From contig CAVSAJ010000003.1 of NCBI GenBank assembly GCA_963725895.1, positions 1,302,001 to 1,366,000 of the forward strand: DNA of 64,000 nt, given 5' to 3'. Under the pieces are notes generated by a model that was not told where the DNA came from, ran no database searches, and saw only the letters and a list, made by a program, of their open reading frames with translations. Of the stretch, positions 8,264 through 16,607 are shown piece after piece. Numbering within the stretch: position 1 is the first letter of the stretch; each line of letters starts with the position of its first letter. The stretch comes from Bog-473 sp963725895 (GTDB lineage Bacteria; Actinomycetota; Acidimicrobiia; Acidimicrobiales; RAAP-2). A program made the translations under genes and the position numbers.

Positions 8264-8849
8264 GCCCCGCATATCCGGCGTTCTGGGGGTGCGTCCAGCA
8301 GATTGGGCGCCATGACAACAAGGAGGTTCATGTTGTGATGACGTAACCAATCGACAAGCTGAGGGCAGCCAGCCGGTGTGAGTCCGGTCCGGGGAGACGC
8401 CAAGGTCCCCGGTAGCAAAGCCCCCGTGCGTGGCCGAGAGGCCGGGTGCGAAGCGGGGCAGAGCAACTGACCAGTCCGCAACATGAAGTGAAGCCTGCAG
8501 CGTCGTTACGCCGGTCCGTGCTCGCACGGACGAGGAGGAGCCGAGCCCCTTCCCTAAGGGCGAAGGCCATGGACGGCACCAGAGAACTTGGAGCGGGTGC
8601 CAAAGAACCTCTCGGCGCAGGGGGCGCGGAATGGTCAGAAGGGTGTCCTTGGAACTGGAGAGATCCTCCTCGGCCCCGGATCTGCGGTCCGGGAAGCAGC
8701 CCTGTCTATAACCGGTGACGGGAAGTGACAGGGAGCCGAGAGGAAGTCGGAGGGGGCCGTAGTAGTGATGACGGCCGGGACAACACAACCCGGTCCGAGC
8801 GAAGGGCCCCTGCTTCACCGGTGCATGGCGAAGATGTGGAGGAACCCTG

Positions 8850-10060
8850 ATGAGTGCCGAGCAATCGGCTAGATCCGTCAGCCACGCCGAAGGCGTGGAC
8901 CCGGTCCGAGCCCTTCAACGCGTGCTTTATCGCAGTGCTAAGCAGAACCCCACCAGACGATTCCATGCCCTCTACGACAAGGTCGCCCGCAGCGACTTCG
9001 GGAGAAGTCCTATCGCCCGAAGCCCCTGCGGCGGGTCCACATCCCCAAACCGGGCAAGCCGGGTGAAACCCGGCCGCTCGGGATCCCCACGGTGGCCGAC
9101 CGGGTAGTCATGACGGCGGCCAAGATCGTCCTCGAACCCATCTTCGAGGCCGATTTCTCCCCGCAGAGCTATGGGTTCCGGCCCAAGCGCTCCGCCCACC
9201 AGGCTCTCGAAGAGATCCGGGTGACGGCGAACCGGGGAGCGAACTGGGTGCTCGACGCCGACATCAAGGCGTGCTTCGACGAGATCGACCACGAGGCCCT
9301 CATGGCTCAGGTCGAGCGCCGGGTTCTCGACCGGCAGATGTTGAAGCTGCTGCGGAATTGGCTCCGAGCCGGGGTGTTCGAGGGCGGGTTGGTCGCTGAC
9401 ACTGCGTCAGGGACGCCGCAAGGATCACCGATTTCGCCGTTGTTGGCCAACATCGCCCTGCACGTCATTGACGTGGCCTGGGCGAAGGCGGCCGCCCTGG
9501 GGACGCTGGTCCGCTACGCCGACGATCTCGTCGTGCTCACCACCAGCCGGAGCCGGGCCGAAGAGGCTCAGCGCCGGATCGAAGCCGTGCTGGTCGGACT
9601 CGGGCTGCGCCTGCATCCCGACAAGACCCGCATCGTCTTCATCGGTGATGGCACTGATGGCTTCGACTTCTTGGGCTTCTCTCATCGGAAGACCCCGTCG
9701 AGGCTCGGGGATCGCCGCTACCTGACGAAGTGGCCGTCACCACGGGCCATGGCCTCAATCCGGGCCAAGATCCGTGATCACACTGACCGCCGCTTCTCGG
9801 GCCGGGAGCTGCAAGGTGTTGTCGCTGAACTCACTCCCGTTCTTCGGGGTTGGGGGGCGTACTTCCGTTACGGAAACTCGAACCGCAAGTTCGCCGCCAT
9901 CGACAGCTACGTGCACTTCCGGGTGTCCAAGCTGGCCAGCGTCAAGTACGCCACCAGATACCGACTTCGAGTTGACCGGTTCAACTTCGGCTGGCTGACC
10001 GACCTCGGCATTTACCGACTCAAAGGAAGCGTCCGGCGATGGGGAGATGCGCATGCCTGA
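8850..10060 (+). pseudogene. group II intron reverse transcriptase/maturase, internal deletion
   Basis: The N-terminus (MSAEQSARSVSHAEG to FHALYDKVARSD) matches the start of LtrA-type proteins. At about 8996-8999 it jumps out of frame into REKSYRPKPLRRVHIPKPGKPG, losing roughly 45 residues that hold RT0 and the first part of RT1. The remainder is intact: FRPKRSAHQAL (RT2), DADIKACFDEIDH (RT3), GTPQGSPISPLLANI (RT4), the YADDLVVL catalytic box (RT5) and FDFLGF (RT7). A maturase X domain ends ..RRWGDAHA without an HNH endonuclease domain. The deletion plus frameshift should abolish full-length protein. The intron would then depend on a protein supplied in trans. A sequence error cannot explain the missing residues. 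Confidence 0.8.
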
Positions 10061-10077
10061 CGATGAACGGTGTCGGG

Positions 10078-10113
10078 AAGCCGTGTGCGGGAGAACCGCA
10101 TGCACGGTTTGAT
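10078..10113 (+). ncRNA. group II intron domain V
   Basis: The sequence folds into the 34-36 base hairpin that is the catalytic core of group II introns. An AGCCGTGTGCGG arm pairs with ACCGCATGCACGGTTT around a GAGA tetraloop. It stands 17 bases after the maturase stop codon, as in most bacterial introns. Confidence 0.85.
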
Positions 10114-10247
10114 AGGGGGCCGCTGGGGAGGTTGACGCCCAGGCGAGATGGAACACATGCACCCAACGGGAAACCCACGGGACTGAGCCCATCCGCTGCA
10201 CCGGCCACACCGAACCAGCGGCCTACCTCACCACCCTAAGTCGTCTG

Positions 10248-10262
10248 GCCGCCTCCGGCGGC
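10248..10262. terminator. short GC hairpin downstream of the secreted-protein gene
   Basis: GCCGCC (10248-10253) pairs with GGCGGC (10257-10262) around TCC. It lies 12 bases beyond the stop of the minus-strand secreted-protein gene and between it and the converging intron. No T tract is seen, so termination is only a possibility. Confidence 0.35.
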
Positions 10263-10273
10263 GGTCCGTAGGA

Positions 10274-12589
10274 TCAACAGTTCGCGGTTGTTCCGCAGCT
10301 TGCGACCCAGGCTGTCTGGAAGGCTTCATGCCCTGTCTTGCGGGCGGCAACCTGAAGGGCTCCAGCCGCATCCTTCAAGCTGACAAGAGAACCTGCCTGC
10401 GTCGGGTTGAGGCCGTCGATCGTCGTGCCTGAGAACTGCGTAGCCGTCGAGCGCGGCACCGGATCACAGTTTGAGATCGAGCAGTGCGTCGAGAAAACAC
10501 CGACGTCCTCTTCCGACACCGCGCCTCCGGATCCCGAGACCGTGCGGGTCTTGGTTCCTTTCGTCAGGCTCAAGGTCGTTTCCGAGGTGCTCTCAGACGC
10601 ACTCGCCGTGACGGTCGACCCAGGGGATACATTCAGGCTCACGGCAGTGCCCACCCCGTTGACTTCTGCGGTCACGCCGTATACGGGATGTGGGCCGTTG
10701 CAGGCGACTGTCACTCCGACCAGTGTCGTACCCGTTGACGTCTCGATTTGGGCGCCCTCAACCTCCTTTTGTCGACCACCCACCGGGATGCCACTGCAGT
10801 AGGCCGTTGGCACGGAGAAGGTCGTCAGGGCAGTTTGGGTTGCTGCCGTCGACGGTGAGGCGTCGTACCCAGCAACACGCTTCTGCTTGCCGTAGTAGTA
10901 GAAGAGGTCATCGGGGTTTGCCCGAGAGCCGAGGCCGTCAGTCGTGACTGTGACATCGACTGGCGCAGCGGTAGGTGTGGCCGGGGATTGAGCCTCCAGT
11001 TCCGACGAACTGACGAACGTGGTAGGTGCAGCGACGCCACCGAAAGAGACGACGCTGGTCGCGTCAAAGCTGCTTCCCGTCACGGTCACTTGGGTCGACC
11101 CGGCCACTGGGCCAGAGGTCGGCGAAATACCCGTGACCATCGGAAGGGATGACACGGTCGCGCTTTCCAACAGACCGCTGCTTTGCTCCGTGCCCGCTGC
11201 GGCGCAGAAGCCGTCGGTGGCGCAAGAGACCCCCGCTAAGGAGGAGCCGTCGGGCGGCGCAGTTGCATCGGAGGTCGTCCCCGAACTATTGCCGTGAGCG
11301 GTAGCACCTTGAGGACTGAGCTGGGCAGCTTGTGACGGCACAGTTGGCTCTTGGGTGCCCGGAGGCAACGGTGCATCGGCTGCCGACCAGGAACCATTTG
11401 AATACGTCCAGATGATGCCACTCTCCGTCGGTGAACCAATCTCGTCGTCGCCGTACCCCGTTGCGTAGCACTCGCCCACGGCGGGACAGAACATTCCAAG
11501 GATGAGACCGTGGGTGAGGTCAGTTGGTATCGGGCCTTCAGCAGCCGTCCACTCTCCCGATGAAAGTGTGAGCAAGTACGGCTCGTAGTCGCCTGCAGCA
11601 GAAGTCGTGTAGCTCCCGCCCGCCACACACGTTCCCACCTGCGGACAGTCGATGCTGTTCAACCATACGCTCTCACTCCATCCGTAAACGACGTTGGACG
11701 GGACGGGGGCCTGGCTCGCTGTCCAGATTCCACCAGACAACGTGAGTGTCATGACGGCTGGGTCGTAAATCGTCGTCACGTAGTAGTCACCTACTGCCAC
11801 GCACTCACCTACATCAGGGCATGAGACACCGGCGAGTTCAGACACCTCGGTGTCGGAAGCGCCAGGCGGGACGGGGGCCGTTTGCATATTCCAGTCCCCT
11901 GCCGCGAGGGTGTAGATGACACCGTAGTCATCGTCGGGTTCTGCGTTCATGAACTCTGCGATCTGTCCGACCGCGACGCAGTCGCTGGCGTCGCTGCAGG
12001 ACACTGACGACATGTTGACCAAACCGGTGTCTGGTCCATCGGGTTCCGCTGCGGGTGTCGGGGTCCAAGTTCCCTGCGATAGGGATTCGATTAACCCACT
12101 CTGGTAGTCGACTCCCTGGGCAGTATCGAAAGAGCTGTACTCTCCGACGGCCGCGCAGGAGCCGTCCACAGCACAAGAGACGCTTTGTAGTATGTCGGAC
12201 CCCCCGTTGGGATCTGCATCAGGTGGTAGCGGTAGGACACTCGATGTCCACGAGCCGGCGGTATAGACCGCAGCGAGCGGAAAGTAAGGACCAGAGGCAC
12301 CAGGGCTGACCGCGCCGACTGCGACACAGAAGTTCGAGGACGAACACGATGTGGCTTCCAGCATCGTCGCCTGCGGCGCAAGGCCGTCGGGAAGGAGTCC
12401 GCCAGGTAGGGGAGCGGTGCCGGGGACCCAAGATTCTTGGTCTGCCGCCGCTTGTGAGCCGTTGAGCAGCGATACCCCAAATGAGCACGAGGTGGCTACA
12501 AAAAGGGCGAATACGACGATTGCTTTTCCGACCTGACGCTTCCAACGCGCCGGCTGCATGCGTCGCCGGAAGGTCACGACAGGCGTCAT
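10274..12589 (-). CDS. large secreted repeat protein with IPT/TIG domain
   Basis: The 771-residue protein has an N-terminal hydrophobic segment (residues 20-38, VGKAIVVFALFVATSCSFGV), which is a signal peptide. A Cys falls in a poor lipobox. Residues 75-460 contain about seven repeats built on SVSC...CVAVG, each with a closely spaced Cys pair, a pattern of extracellular beta-propeller-like proteins. An IPT/TIG domain follows (GISPTSGPVAGSTQVTVTGSSF). The last 190 residues start AYCSGIPVGGRQ and form a beta-rich domain that I do not recognise with certainty. A weak likeness to G1-type (eqolisin-like) domains was considered. It stands alone between the intron and an intergenic gap and is likely a surface or secreted factor carried by the island. 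Confidence 0.7.
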   Translation of the reverse strand: MTPVVTFRRRMQPARWKRQVGKAIVVFALFVATSCSFGVSLLNGSQAAADQESWVPGTAPLPGGLLPDGLAPQATMLEATSCSSSNFCVAVGAVSPGASGPYFPLAAVYTAGSWTSSVLPLPPDADPNGGSDILQSVSCAVDGSCAAVGEYSSFDTAQGVDYQSGLIESLSQGTWTPTPAAEPDGPDTGLVNMSSVSCSDASDCVAVGQIAEFMNAEPDDDYGVIYTLAAGDWNMQTAPVPPGASDTEVSELAGVSCPDVGECVAVGDYYVTTIYDPAVMTLTLSGGIWTASQAPVPSNVVYGWSESVWLNSIDCPQVGTCVAGGSYTTSAAGDYEPYLLTLSSGEWTAAEGPIPTDLTHGLILGMFCPAVGECYATGYGDDEIGSPTESGIIWTYSNGSWSAADAPLPPGTQEPTVPSQAAQLSPQGATAHGNSSGTTSDATAPPDGSSLAGVSCATDGFCAAAGTEQSSGLLESATVSSLPMVTGISPTSGPVAGSTQVTVTGSSFDATSVVSFGGVAAPTTFVSSSELEAQSPATPTAAPVDVTVTTDGLGSRANPDDLFYYYGKQKRVAGYDASPSTAATQTALTTFSVPTAYCSGIPVGGRQKEVEGAQIETSTGTTLVGVTVACNGPHPVYGVTAEVNGVGTAVSLNVSPGSTVTASASESTSETTLSLTKGTKTRTVSGSGGAVSEEDVGVFSTHCSISNCDPVPRSTATQFSGTTIDGLNPTQAGSLVSLKDAAGALQVAARKTGHEAFQTAWVASCGTTANC

Positions 12590-12747
12590 CCCATACCCCC
12601 TCGATGTCTGGAACCCGCTAGCGACAGCCTAACTCTGGAGGGTCTCGGAAACGAGTGACCTTCGCGGAAGACGGTGTCATTTCGCGTAGCTGTCACACAA
12701 TTGCGCGACAACAGTTTCGCACGAAGGCGAACACGAGCCGCGTGCGA

Positions 12748-12765
12748 AGCCGCCGTTAGGCGGCT
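12748..12765. terminator. hairpin downstream of the two-gene unknown operon
   Basis: AGCCGCC (12748-12754) pairs with GGCGGCT (12759-12765) around a GTTA loop. It lies 90 bases beyond the stop of the 12854-13219 gene on the minus strand. The 12590-12853 gap otherwise shows no gene. Confidence 0.4.
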
Positions 12766-12853
12766 GAGCCGAGCTGAGCATCCGCAACCATGGAGCATGA
12801 AACCCGACCCGCCCCCGAGCCGGCGATAGGTGACACCTCTATTGGGCGGTGGG

Positions 12854-13219
12854 TCAGTTTGAATCCGGCGGCTCGCTGCGCCATGGGGGTGGGTGGGTCT
12901 CCCGCCAATGCCTGAGAGCCGGAGACCATTGGACGTAGTTGTCGTGGAAGACGCCGATCAGCGCATCCACGCCCCGCTCGTTGGCGAAGCACTTGGGGTG
13001 GGAGTACCGGTCCGCCGTGGGCGGCCACTGGCGGGCAGGCATCCACACCCAGCGGGTCGGAACTCCCTTCGTTGTCCATTCGAACAGAACTGGTTCGCCG
13101 GTCTGTAGGACCTCGCCCCAAACTGCGCAGTTCCCCTGCTTCCGGTCCATTGCAGAATGATGGTATCCAGCGATGCATAGTGCCACGCTCCCGGTGATAT
13201 GGGATAGCTGCTCGGTCAC
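12854..13219 (-). CDS. hypothetical protein, second gene of an unknown pair
   Basis: The 121-residue protein is not recognised. It is rich in Trp (eight residues) with an FEWTTKGVPTRWVW segment and a central CFANERGVDALIGVFHDNYVQW stretch, and has no signal peptide or membrane helix. Its ATG overlaps the stop of the upstream gene by four bases (ATGA at 13216-13219), so the two are translationally coupled and probably function together. Composition is less GC-rich than the genome core, in keeping with island cargo. Confidence 0.55.
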   Translation of the reverse strand: MTEQLSHITGSVALCIAGYHHSAMDRKQGNCAVWGEVLQTGEPVLFEWTTKGVPTRWVWMPARQWPPTADRYSHPKCFANERGVDALIGVFHDNYVQWSPALRHWRETHPPPWRSEPPDSN

Positions 13220-13593
13220 CCATCCGCAGCCCAGAACCAGCCGATAACGGGATGGTCCATGTACACGTCTAGCGGGTGGGGAGGAAACTCGGCGTAGAAC
13301 TCAGCCAGGCTCGATTCGGTACTTGCCGGTGGCGATGGGGCGTCGGCGTGACGACATTGTTTTGTCGATCCCTTCACCTGCCACACTTTGTGCGCACGCC
13401 ACTCGTAGGCCACTTCATCGTCCGTGAGTTCGTGTAGAACCATGCGTCGGGGATACTCGTAATCGTCTTGCAGCTCATCGAAGACGGCCTGAAACCACCC
13501 GTGTCGTCCCTTGTGCTCGGCTAAGCCGGAGACCGGTTCCCGGTCATGAATGGTGCTTTCCCACAGAATCTTCACTCCTGACAGGTGGTCCAC
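13216..13593 (-). CDS. hypothetical protein, first gene of an unknown pair
   Basis: This protein of about 125 residues is acidic and soluble, with no recognised domain. The stretch GWFQAVFDELQDDYEYPRRMVLHELTDDEVAYEWRAHK looks globular. It ends FPPHPLDVYMDHPVIGWFWAADG. The GTG at 13593 is chosen because the frame upstream runs into the IS110-family left flank. A second GTG at 13575, with GGAG before it, is equally plausible. It is coupled to the following gene by an ATGA overlap. Confidence 0.5.
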   Translation of the reverse strand: MDHLSGVKILWESTIHDREPVSGLAEHKGRHGWFQAVFDELQDDYEYPRRMVLHELTDDEVAYEWRAHKVWQVKGSTKQCRHADAPSPPASTESSLAEFYAEFPPHPLDVYMDHPVIGWFWAADG

Positions 13594-13624
13594 GCATCCA
13601 TAGTGCCTGAACCGACAGAACCTA

Positions 13625-13763
13625 CGAACACGCCCGGACGGGTGACCCGAAGCGTGGACTGTCCCACCTTCCTGATGCGATGAAGGGGCGGGGCCTCCGC
13701 CCCTTGTGAGATCCGAGCATGCTCGGTCTTGCAAAGAAAACCTCGAAAGAGGAGGAGGCCCCT
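13625..13763 (+). ncRNA. candidate bridge RNA region of the IS110-family element
   Basis: The 140 bases before the transposase contain two strong hairpins. AAGGGGCGG (13683-13691) pairs with CCGCCCCTT (13697-13705), and CCGAGC (13713-13718) pairs with GCTCGG (13721-13726). Members of the IS110 group are known to express a bridge RNA from the non-coding left end, with target- and donor-binding loops. Position and structure fit. The loops were not matched to a target or donor, so this is a candidate only. Confidence 0.4.
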
Positions 13764-14774
13764 ATGGGACAGTACGTCGGAATCGACTTACATCGCCGCA
13801 GCACCACAGTCGTCCGGATGGCCGAAGACGGCGAGGTGCTCGGCACCGAACGCTTCGTGAGCCAGCCCTTTGAGCTTGCTCAGGCCATGGCTGCCGCCGG
13901 GCCCGAACCCGAGGTGGTGCTCGAATCCACCTATGGCTGGTACTGGGCGGCCGATCTGCTCCAAGAGCTGGGCGCACACGTGCACCTGGCGCACGCGCTC
14001 GGAAACAACTGTGGGAACCGCCGGGTCAAGAACGACGAGCGCGACGCCCAGGACCTCGCCGCCATGTTGGCTCTCGGGCGCCTCGCCGAGGGCTGGATCG
14101 CGCCGCCAGAGGTCCGCGAGCTGCGTGAGCTCGTGCGTTATCGCTACGCACTGGTGCGACACCGAACCAGTGCCAAGGCCCAGATCCACGGGGTCATGGC
14201 CAAGAACGGGATCCTCCCCGTCGTGGGCGAGCTATGGGGACCGAGCGGTCAGGCCCAACTCGACCGCCTCGAACTCCCCGAGGCCTATGCCCTGCGCCTC
14301 GATTCCTTGCGCAACCTGCTCGACGTCTACGAGCGAGCCATCGCCGAGCTGGACGCGCACATCCACGCCGGGCTCAAGGCCGACCCGGGCTACCGGGCGC
14401 TCATGACGCTGCCCGGGGTGGGCAAGGTCATCGCGGCCATCTTCGTGGCCGAGATCGGTGACATCAGCCGCTTTGACTCGGCCAAGAAGCTCTGTAGCTG
14501 GGCCGGCCTCACACCCAAACACCGCGAGTCCGACGAGGTGGTCCACCGCGGGGCGATCACCAAGCAGGGTTCACCACTGGTCCGCTGGGCGGCCATCGAG
14601 GCGGTGGGCAACTACCGGGCCAAGGGCAACGAGAAGCTGCGCGCCGACTACAGGCGCATCGCCGAGCACGCCGGCAAGTGCAAGGCCCCGGTCGTCGTCG
14701 CCCGCAAACTGCTCACCCTCGTCTTCTATGCCCTGCGCGACGGAGAAGTCCGATCCCTCGAGGCCGCCGCTTGA
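13764..14774 (+). CDS. IS110-family transposase (DEDD recombinase)
   Basis: The 336-residue protein has the two-part IS110 architecture. An N-terminal RuvC-like DEDD domain has Asp8 in VGIDLHRR, Glu54 in VVLESTYGWYW and the DERDAQD run at 91-97. A helical linker follows, then the C-terminal Tnp domain with LMTLPGVGKV at 213-222 and the catalytic Ser270 in TKQGSPLVRW. Full length and all key residues are present, so it should be active. The ATG at 13764 follows GAGGAGG. This family recombines through a circular intermediate guided by an RNA from its own non-coding end and leaves no classical inverted repeats, so the outer ends of the element were not set. Confidence 0.93.
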   Translation: MGQYVGIDLHRRSTTVVRMAEDGEVLGTERFVSQPFELAQAMAAAGPEPEVVLESTYGWYWAADLLQELGAHVHLAHALGNNCGNRRVKNDERDAQDLAAMLALGRLAEGWIAPPEVRELRELVRYRYALVRHRTSAKAQIHGVMAKNGILPVVGELWGPSGQAQLDRLELPEAYALRLDSLRNLLDVYERAIAELDAHIHAGLKADPGYRALMTLPGVGKVIAAIFVAEIGDISRFDSAKKLCSWAGLTPKHRESDEVVHRGAITKQGSPLVRWAAIEAVGNYRAKGNEKLRADYRRIAEHAGKCKAPVVVARKLLTLVFYALRDGEVRSLEAAA

Positions 14775-15186
14775 GTCTCGGCCACGGACCGACGCGAGCT
14801 CGACGTACGCCGTGGCCCACCGACTCCGGTGTGGCCGTTGTTCCTGATTGAGCCCGTCGGGACGTGGCCGAACCCCATCATGTGCGGAGATCGACGAATG
14901 AATGGCTGGCTGCCTACGGGAGCGTGACAGAACCCCTCGAGCAGTGATGGGAACTTGCAGCACCACAGAGGCGTCTTGGAACAAGATGCGCCACTCGCCG
15001 CCGGCGTCAACGCCACGCCTTCGGCGGGCATAGCCCGACATTGACCCCGACGTCTCGCTGGCGTGCGTCCTCGTTTAGGACGCCGTCACGGGGTTCAGGA
15101 ACAACTTCTCAGACCAAGCTCTTGACACGGCCCCGCCCCTTCATGAACGGCGTACTGGGACAGTGGGCGTGGGAAGCTTGGAACAG
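14775..15186. other. non-coding, structured region after the IS110 transposase
   Basis: No gene is seen in 412 bases. Directly after the stop a stem GGCCACGG/CCGTGGCC (14780-14787 with 14810-14817) encloses a CGAGCTCG palindrome. A GGTGTGGCCG segment follows and could pair with it alternatively. In the IS1111 subgroup the guide RNA lies downstream of the transposase, so this is a second candidate location. The right end of the insertion must fall in this stretch. Confidence 0.4.
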
Positions 15187-15606
15187 ATGACTTGGACGCA
15201 GGACGACTGGGAGAAGGCGGTTGCATCCCCTGACTGGGGTCAGCGCGTCGCACAAGCGCTTGAGGACTACTTCAGTAGCGGGAAACCATTGGATTTTTAT
15301 CGGGCAACGCTCATTGGCGTCACCACGGAAACTGATCCGGACCGCGTCGCAGTATTGAGGGCCATCTATGACCACCCGCAGTACAAACCACGACGCATCG
15401 GGTACAGACGACGTCTTGATCGATGCCCATTCTCCTACAACGACGAGAGCACGCCAGAAGCCTCTCTCGCTGCCGAAATAGCGATCTACGACATTTCGGA
15501 GCCGATGGGTCGCTATTACGACCTACTCGTCAAAGACGAGAATGATGTCTGGTGGTGGGGCGATGGCTACCCGCCGTTGAGTTCTCATCCCGAGGTCCCG
15601 TCATAA
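15187..15606 (+). CDS. hypothetical protein of the island
   Basis: The protein of about 139 residues is soluble, acidic and aromatic-rich. It begins MTWTQDDWEKAVASPDWGQRVAQALEDYF and ends with a VWWWGDGYPP stretch. No domain was recognised. The ATG at 15187 is preferred to the GTG at 15163 because the globular wording starts there, though no strong ribosome site separates them. It is followed about 100 bases later by a membrane-anchored unknown, with which it may be grouped. Confidence 0.5.
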   Translation: MTWTQDDWEKAVASPDWGQRVAQALEDYFSSGKPLDFYRATLIGVTTETDPDRVAVLRAIYDHPQYKPRRIGYRRRLDRCPFSYNDESTPEASLAAEIAIYDISEPMGRYYDLLVKDENDVWWWGDGYPPLSSHPEVPS

Positions 15607-15711
15607 CGTCACGGACCCGGCAGCGATCTGGGATGTTCCTCAGGCGGAATCTCCGGTCTGCTCACAGAACAGGCAGAGAATCGCAAGTTCTGGTTAGTCG
15701 CTCATCGCCGG

Positions 15712-16368
15712 ATGTATCCGCGGCAGCGGATACATCCCCTCTCTACGCTGGATGACGTGCTGGCGGACACGCCAATCTGGCTCGATGAAATGGCTGCATT
15801 TGCAGCTGCAGCGTCAGCCCTGTTCGTGCTTGTCGGCGGACTGTGGGCCTACTTTCGGTTCCGCAAAGACGCTCCTTACATTGCTCGCGCCAATCTTGCC
15901 GTGGCCGCAGCGCTCATGACCCACGACGGCCAGGATCTGTTGCGAGTGAAATGCACTGCTAGCGCGATCGGCCGCGGAAGATTCATTTTTGTCAAGGACG
16001 ACGATCAAACCGAGAACCACGAAGAATCTACGGATGAGAATTATCAGCCCCCAAATGTCGCCGTCTATGCCATGACCCCCGAGATACTTCAGAACATGCC
16101 TGACGAATGGACAGAGGTCCTTGCAGCGATCGAGGTGTTCCCTGACGACGACACAGTGGAAGCTGGAGAGATCCTCGAGGAGGTTTCGTTGATCTGGGTT
16201 GGCGACCGACGGGCTCGAACGGTTGCGTACAGGGTCTCGGCGTCGTTCACGGCAGCTGACAGCGAAAAGAGCGACCCCTACACCTGGCAAGCCGTTGCCG
16301 TTGTCCCGGTTGAAGGCAGGCTTCAAGGACTCGAGATTGCCGACAATGACGTGGACCGAAGGCCATAG
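15712..16368 (+). CDS. single-pass membrane protein of unknown function
   Basis: The 218-residue protein has one hydrophobic segment at about residues 27-48 (MAAFAAAASALFVLVGGLWAYF) followed by a basic FRFRKD. The remaining 165-residue acidic domain should therefore be cytoplasmic. That domain alternates beta-like stretches (LLRVKCTASAIGRGRFIFV, VSLIWVGDRRARTVAYRVSASF). No family was recognised. A GTG at 15754 could be the true start. It precedes a tiny basic ORF by 9 bases. Confidence 0.5.
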   Translation: MYPRQRIHPLSTLDDVLADTPIWLDEMAAFAAAASALFVLVGGLWAYFRFRKDAPYIARANLAVAAALMTHDGQDLLRVKCTASAIGRGRFIFVKDDDQTENHEESTDENYQPPNVAVYAMTPEILQNMPDEWTEVLAAIEVFPDDDTVEAGEILEEVSLIWVGDRRARTVAYRVSASFTAADSEKSDPYTWQAVAVVPVEGRLQGLEIADNDVDRRP

Positions 16369-16377
16369 GATGGTGGC

Positions 16378-16545
16378 ATGGCGACCCACGTGAACCGCAG
16401 CGAAAAGGAATCGCAAGCCATCCGCGAGGCGCTGTCCCGGAAGTCGCAGACCTCAAATGGCCGTGCAACCAGCAAGTCGGCCTCCTCAGGATCTCGAAAG
16501 ACGACCCGTACGGCTACGCGCCGAGCCGCTCGCCGAGCTCGATAG
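16378..16545 (+). CDS. small basic 55-residue protein
   Basis: A short frame starts at an ATG preceded by AGGATGG. It encodes 55 residues, of which 14 are Arg and 5 are Lys, with repeated S/T-K/R-T steps and a TRRAARRAR end, like the tails of nucleoid-associated proteins. There is no hydrophobic segment. A hairpin at 16549-16574 follows the stop at once, which supports a real transcript end here. It lies between the membrane unknown and the converging integrase gene. A DNA- or RNA-binding role is inferred from charge only. Confidence 0.4.
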   Translation: MATHVNRSEKESQAIREALSRKSQTSNGRATSKSASSGSRKTTRTATRRAARRAR

Positions 16546-16548
16546 CAG

Positions 16549-16574
16549 CACCCGGGCCCCCTCTGGGCCGGGTG
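16549..16574 (+). terminator. GC-rich hairpin at the end of the island cargo operon
   Basis: CACCCGG at 16549-16555 pairs with CCGGGTG at 16568-16574. Extra C-G pairs lie inside and there is a short CT-rich loop. It sits three bases after the small basic ORF and between it and the converging integrase gene, a typical place for a terminator. Confidence 0.5.
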
Positions 16575-16607
16575 AAGAGGCAACTTCCAGACGACTTTGG
16601 GCAGGAA

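Larger units (their letters stand above)
8330..10170 (+). mobile_element. group II intron (boundaries approximate)
   Basis: A maturase-type reverse transcriptase frame is flanked by a 500-base GC-rich structured leader and followed by a typical domain V hairpin. Domain V lies at about 10078-10113: an AGCCGTGTGCGG arm, a GAGA loop and an ACCGCATGCACGGTTT arm, with the expected catalytic-triad AGC and two-base bulge region. The leader (about 8330-8849) would be domains I-III and most of IV. Exact 5' and 3' splice sites could not be fixed by eye. The intron stands on the plus strand between a TPR-like fragment and a converging secreted-protein gene, so it interrupts no obvious conserved gene. 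Confidence 0.75.

Noticed and set aside
9092..10060. The reverse transcriptase as a complete short retron or DGR enzyme
   Set aside because: Its motifs, X domain and the following domain V are those of a group II intron maturase, and the missing N-terminus is found upstream in another frame.
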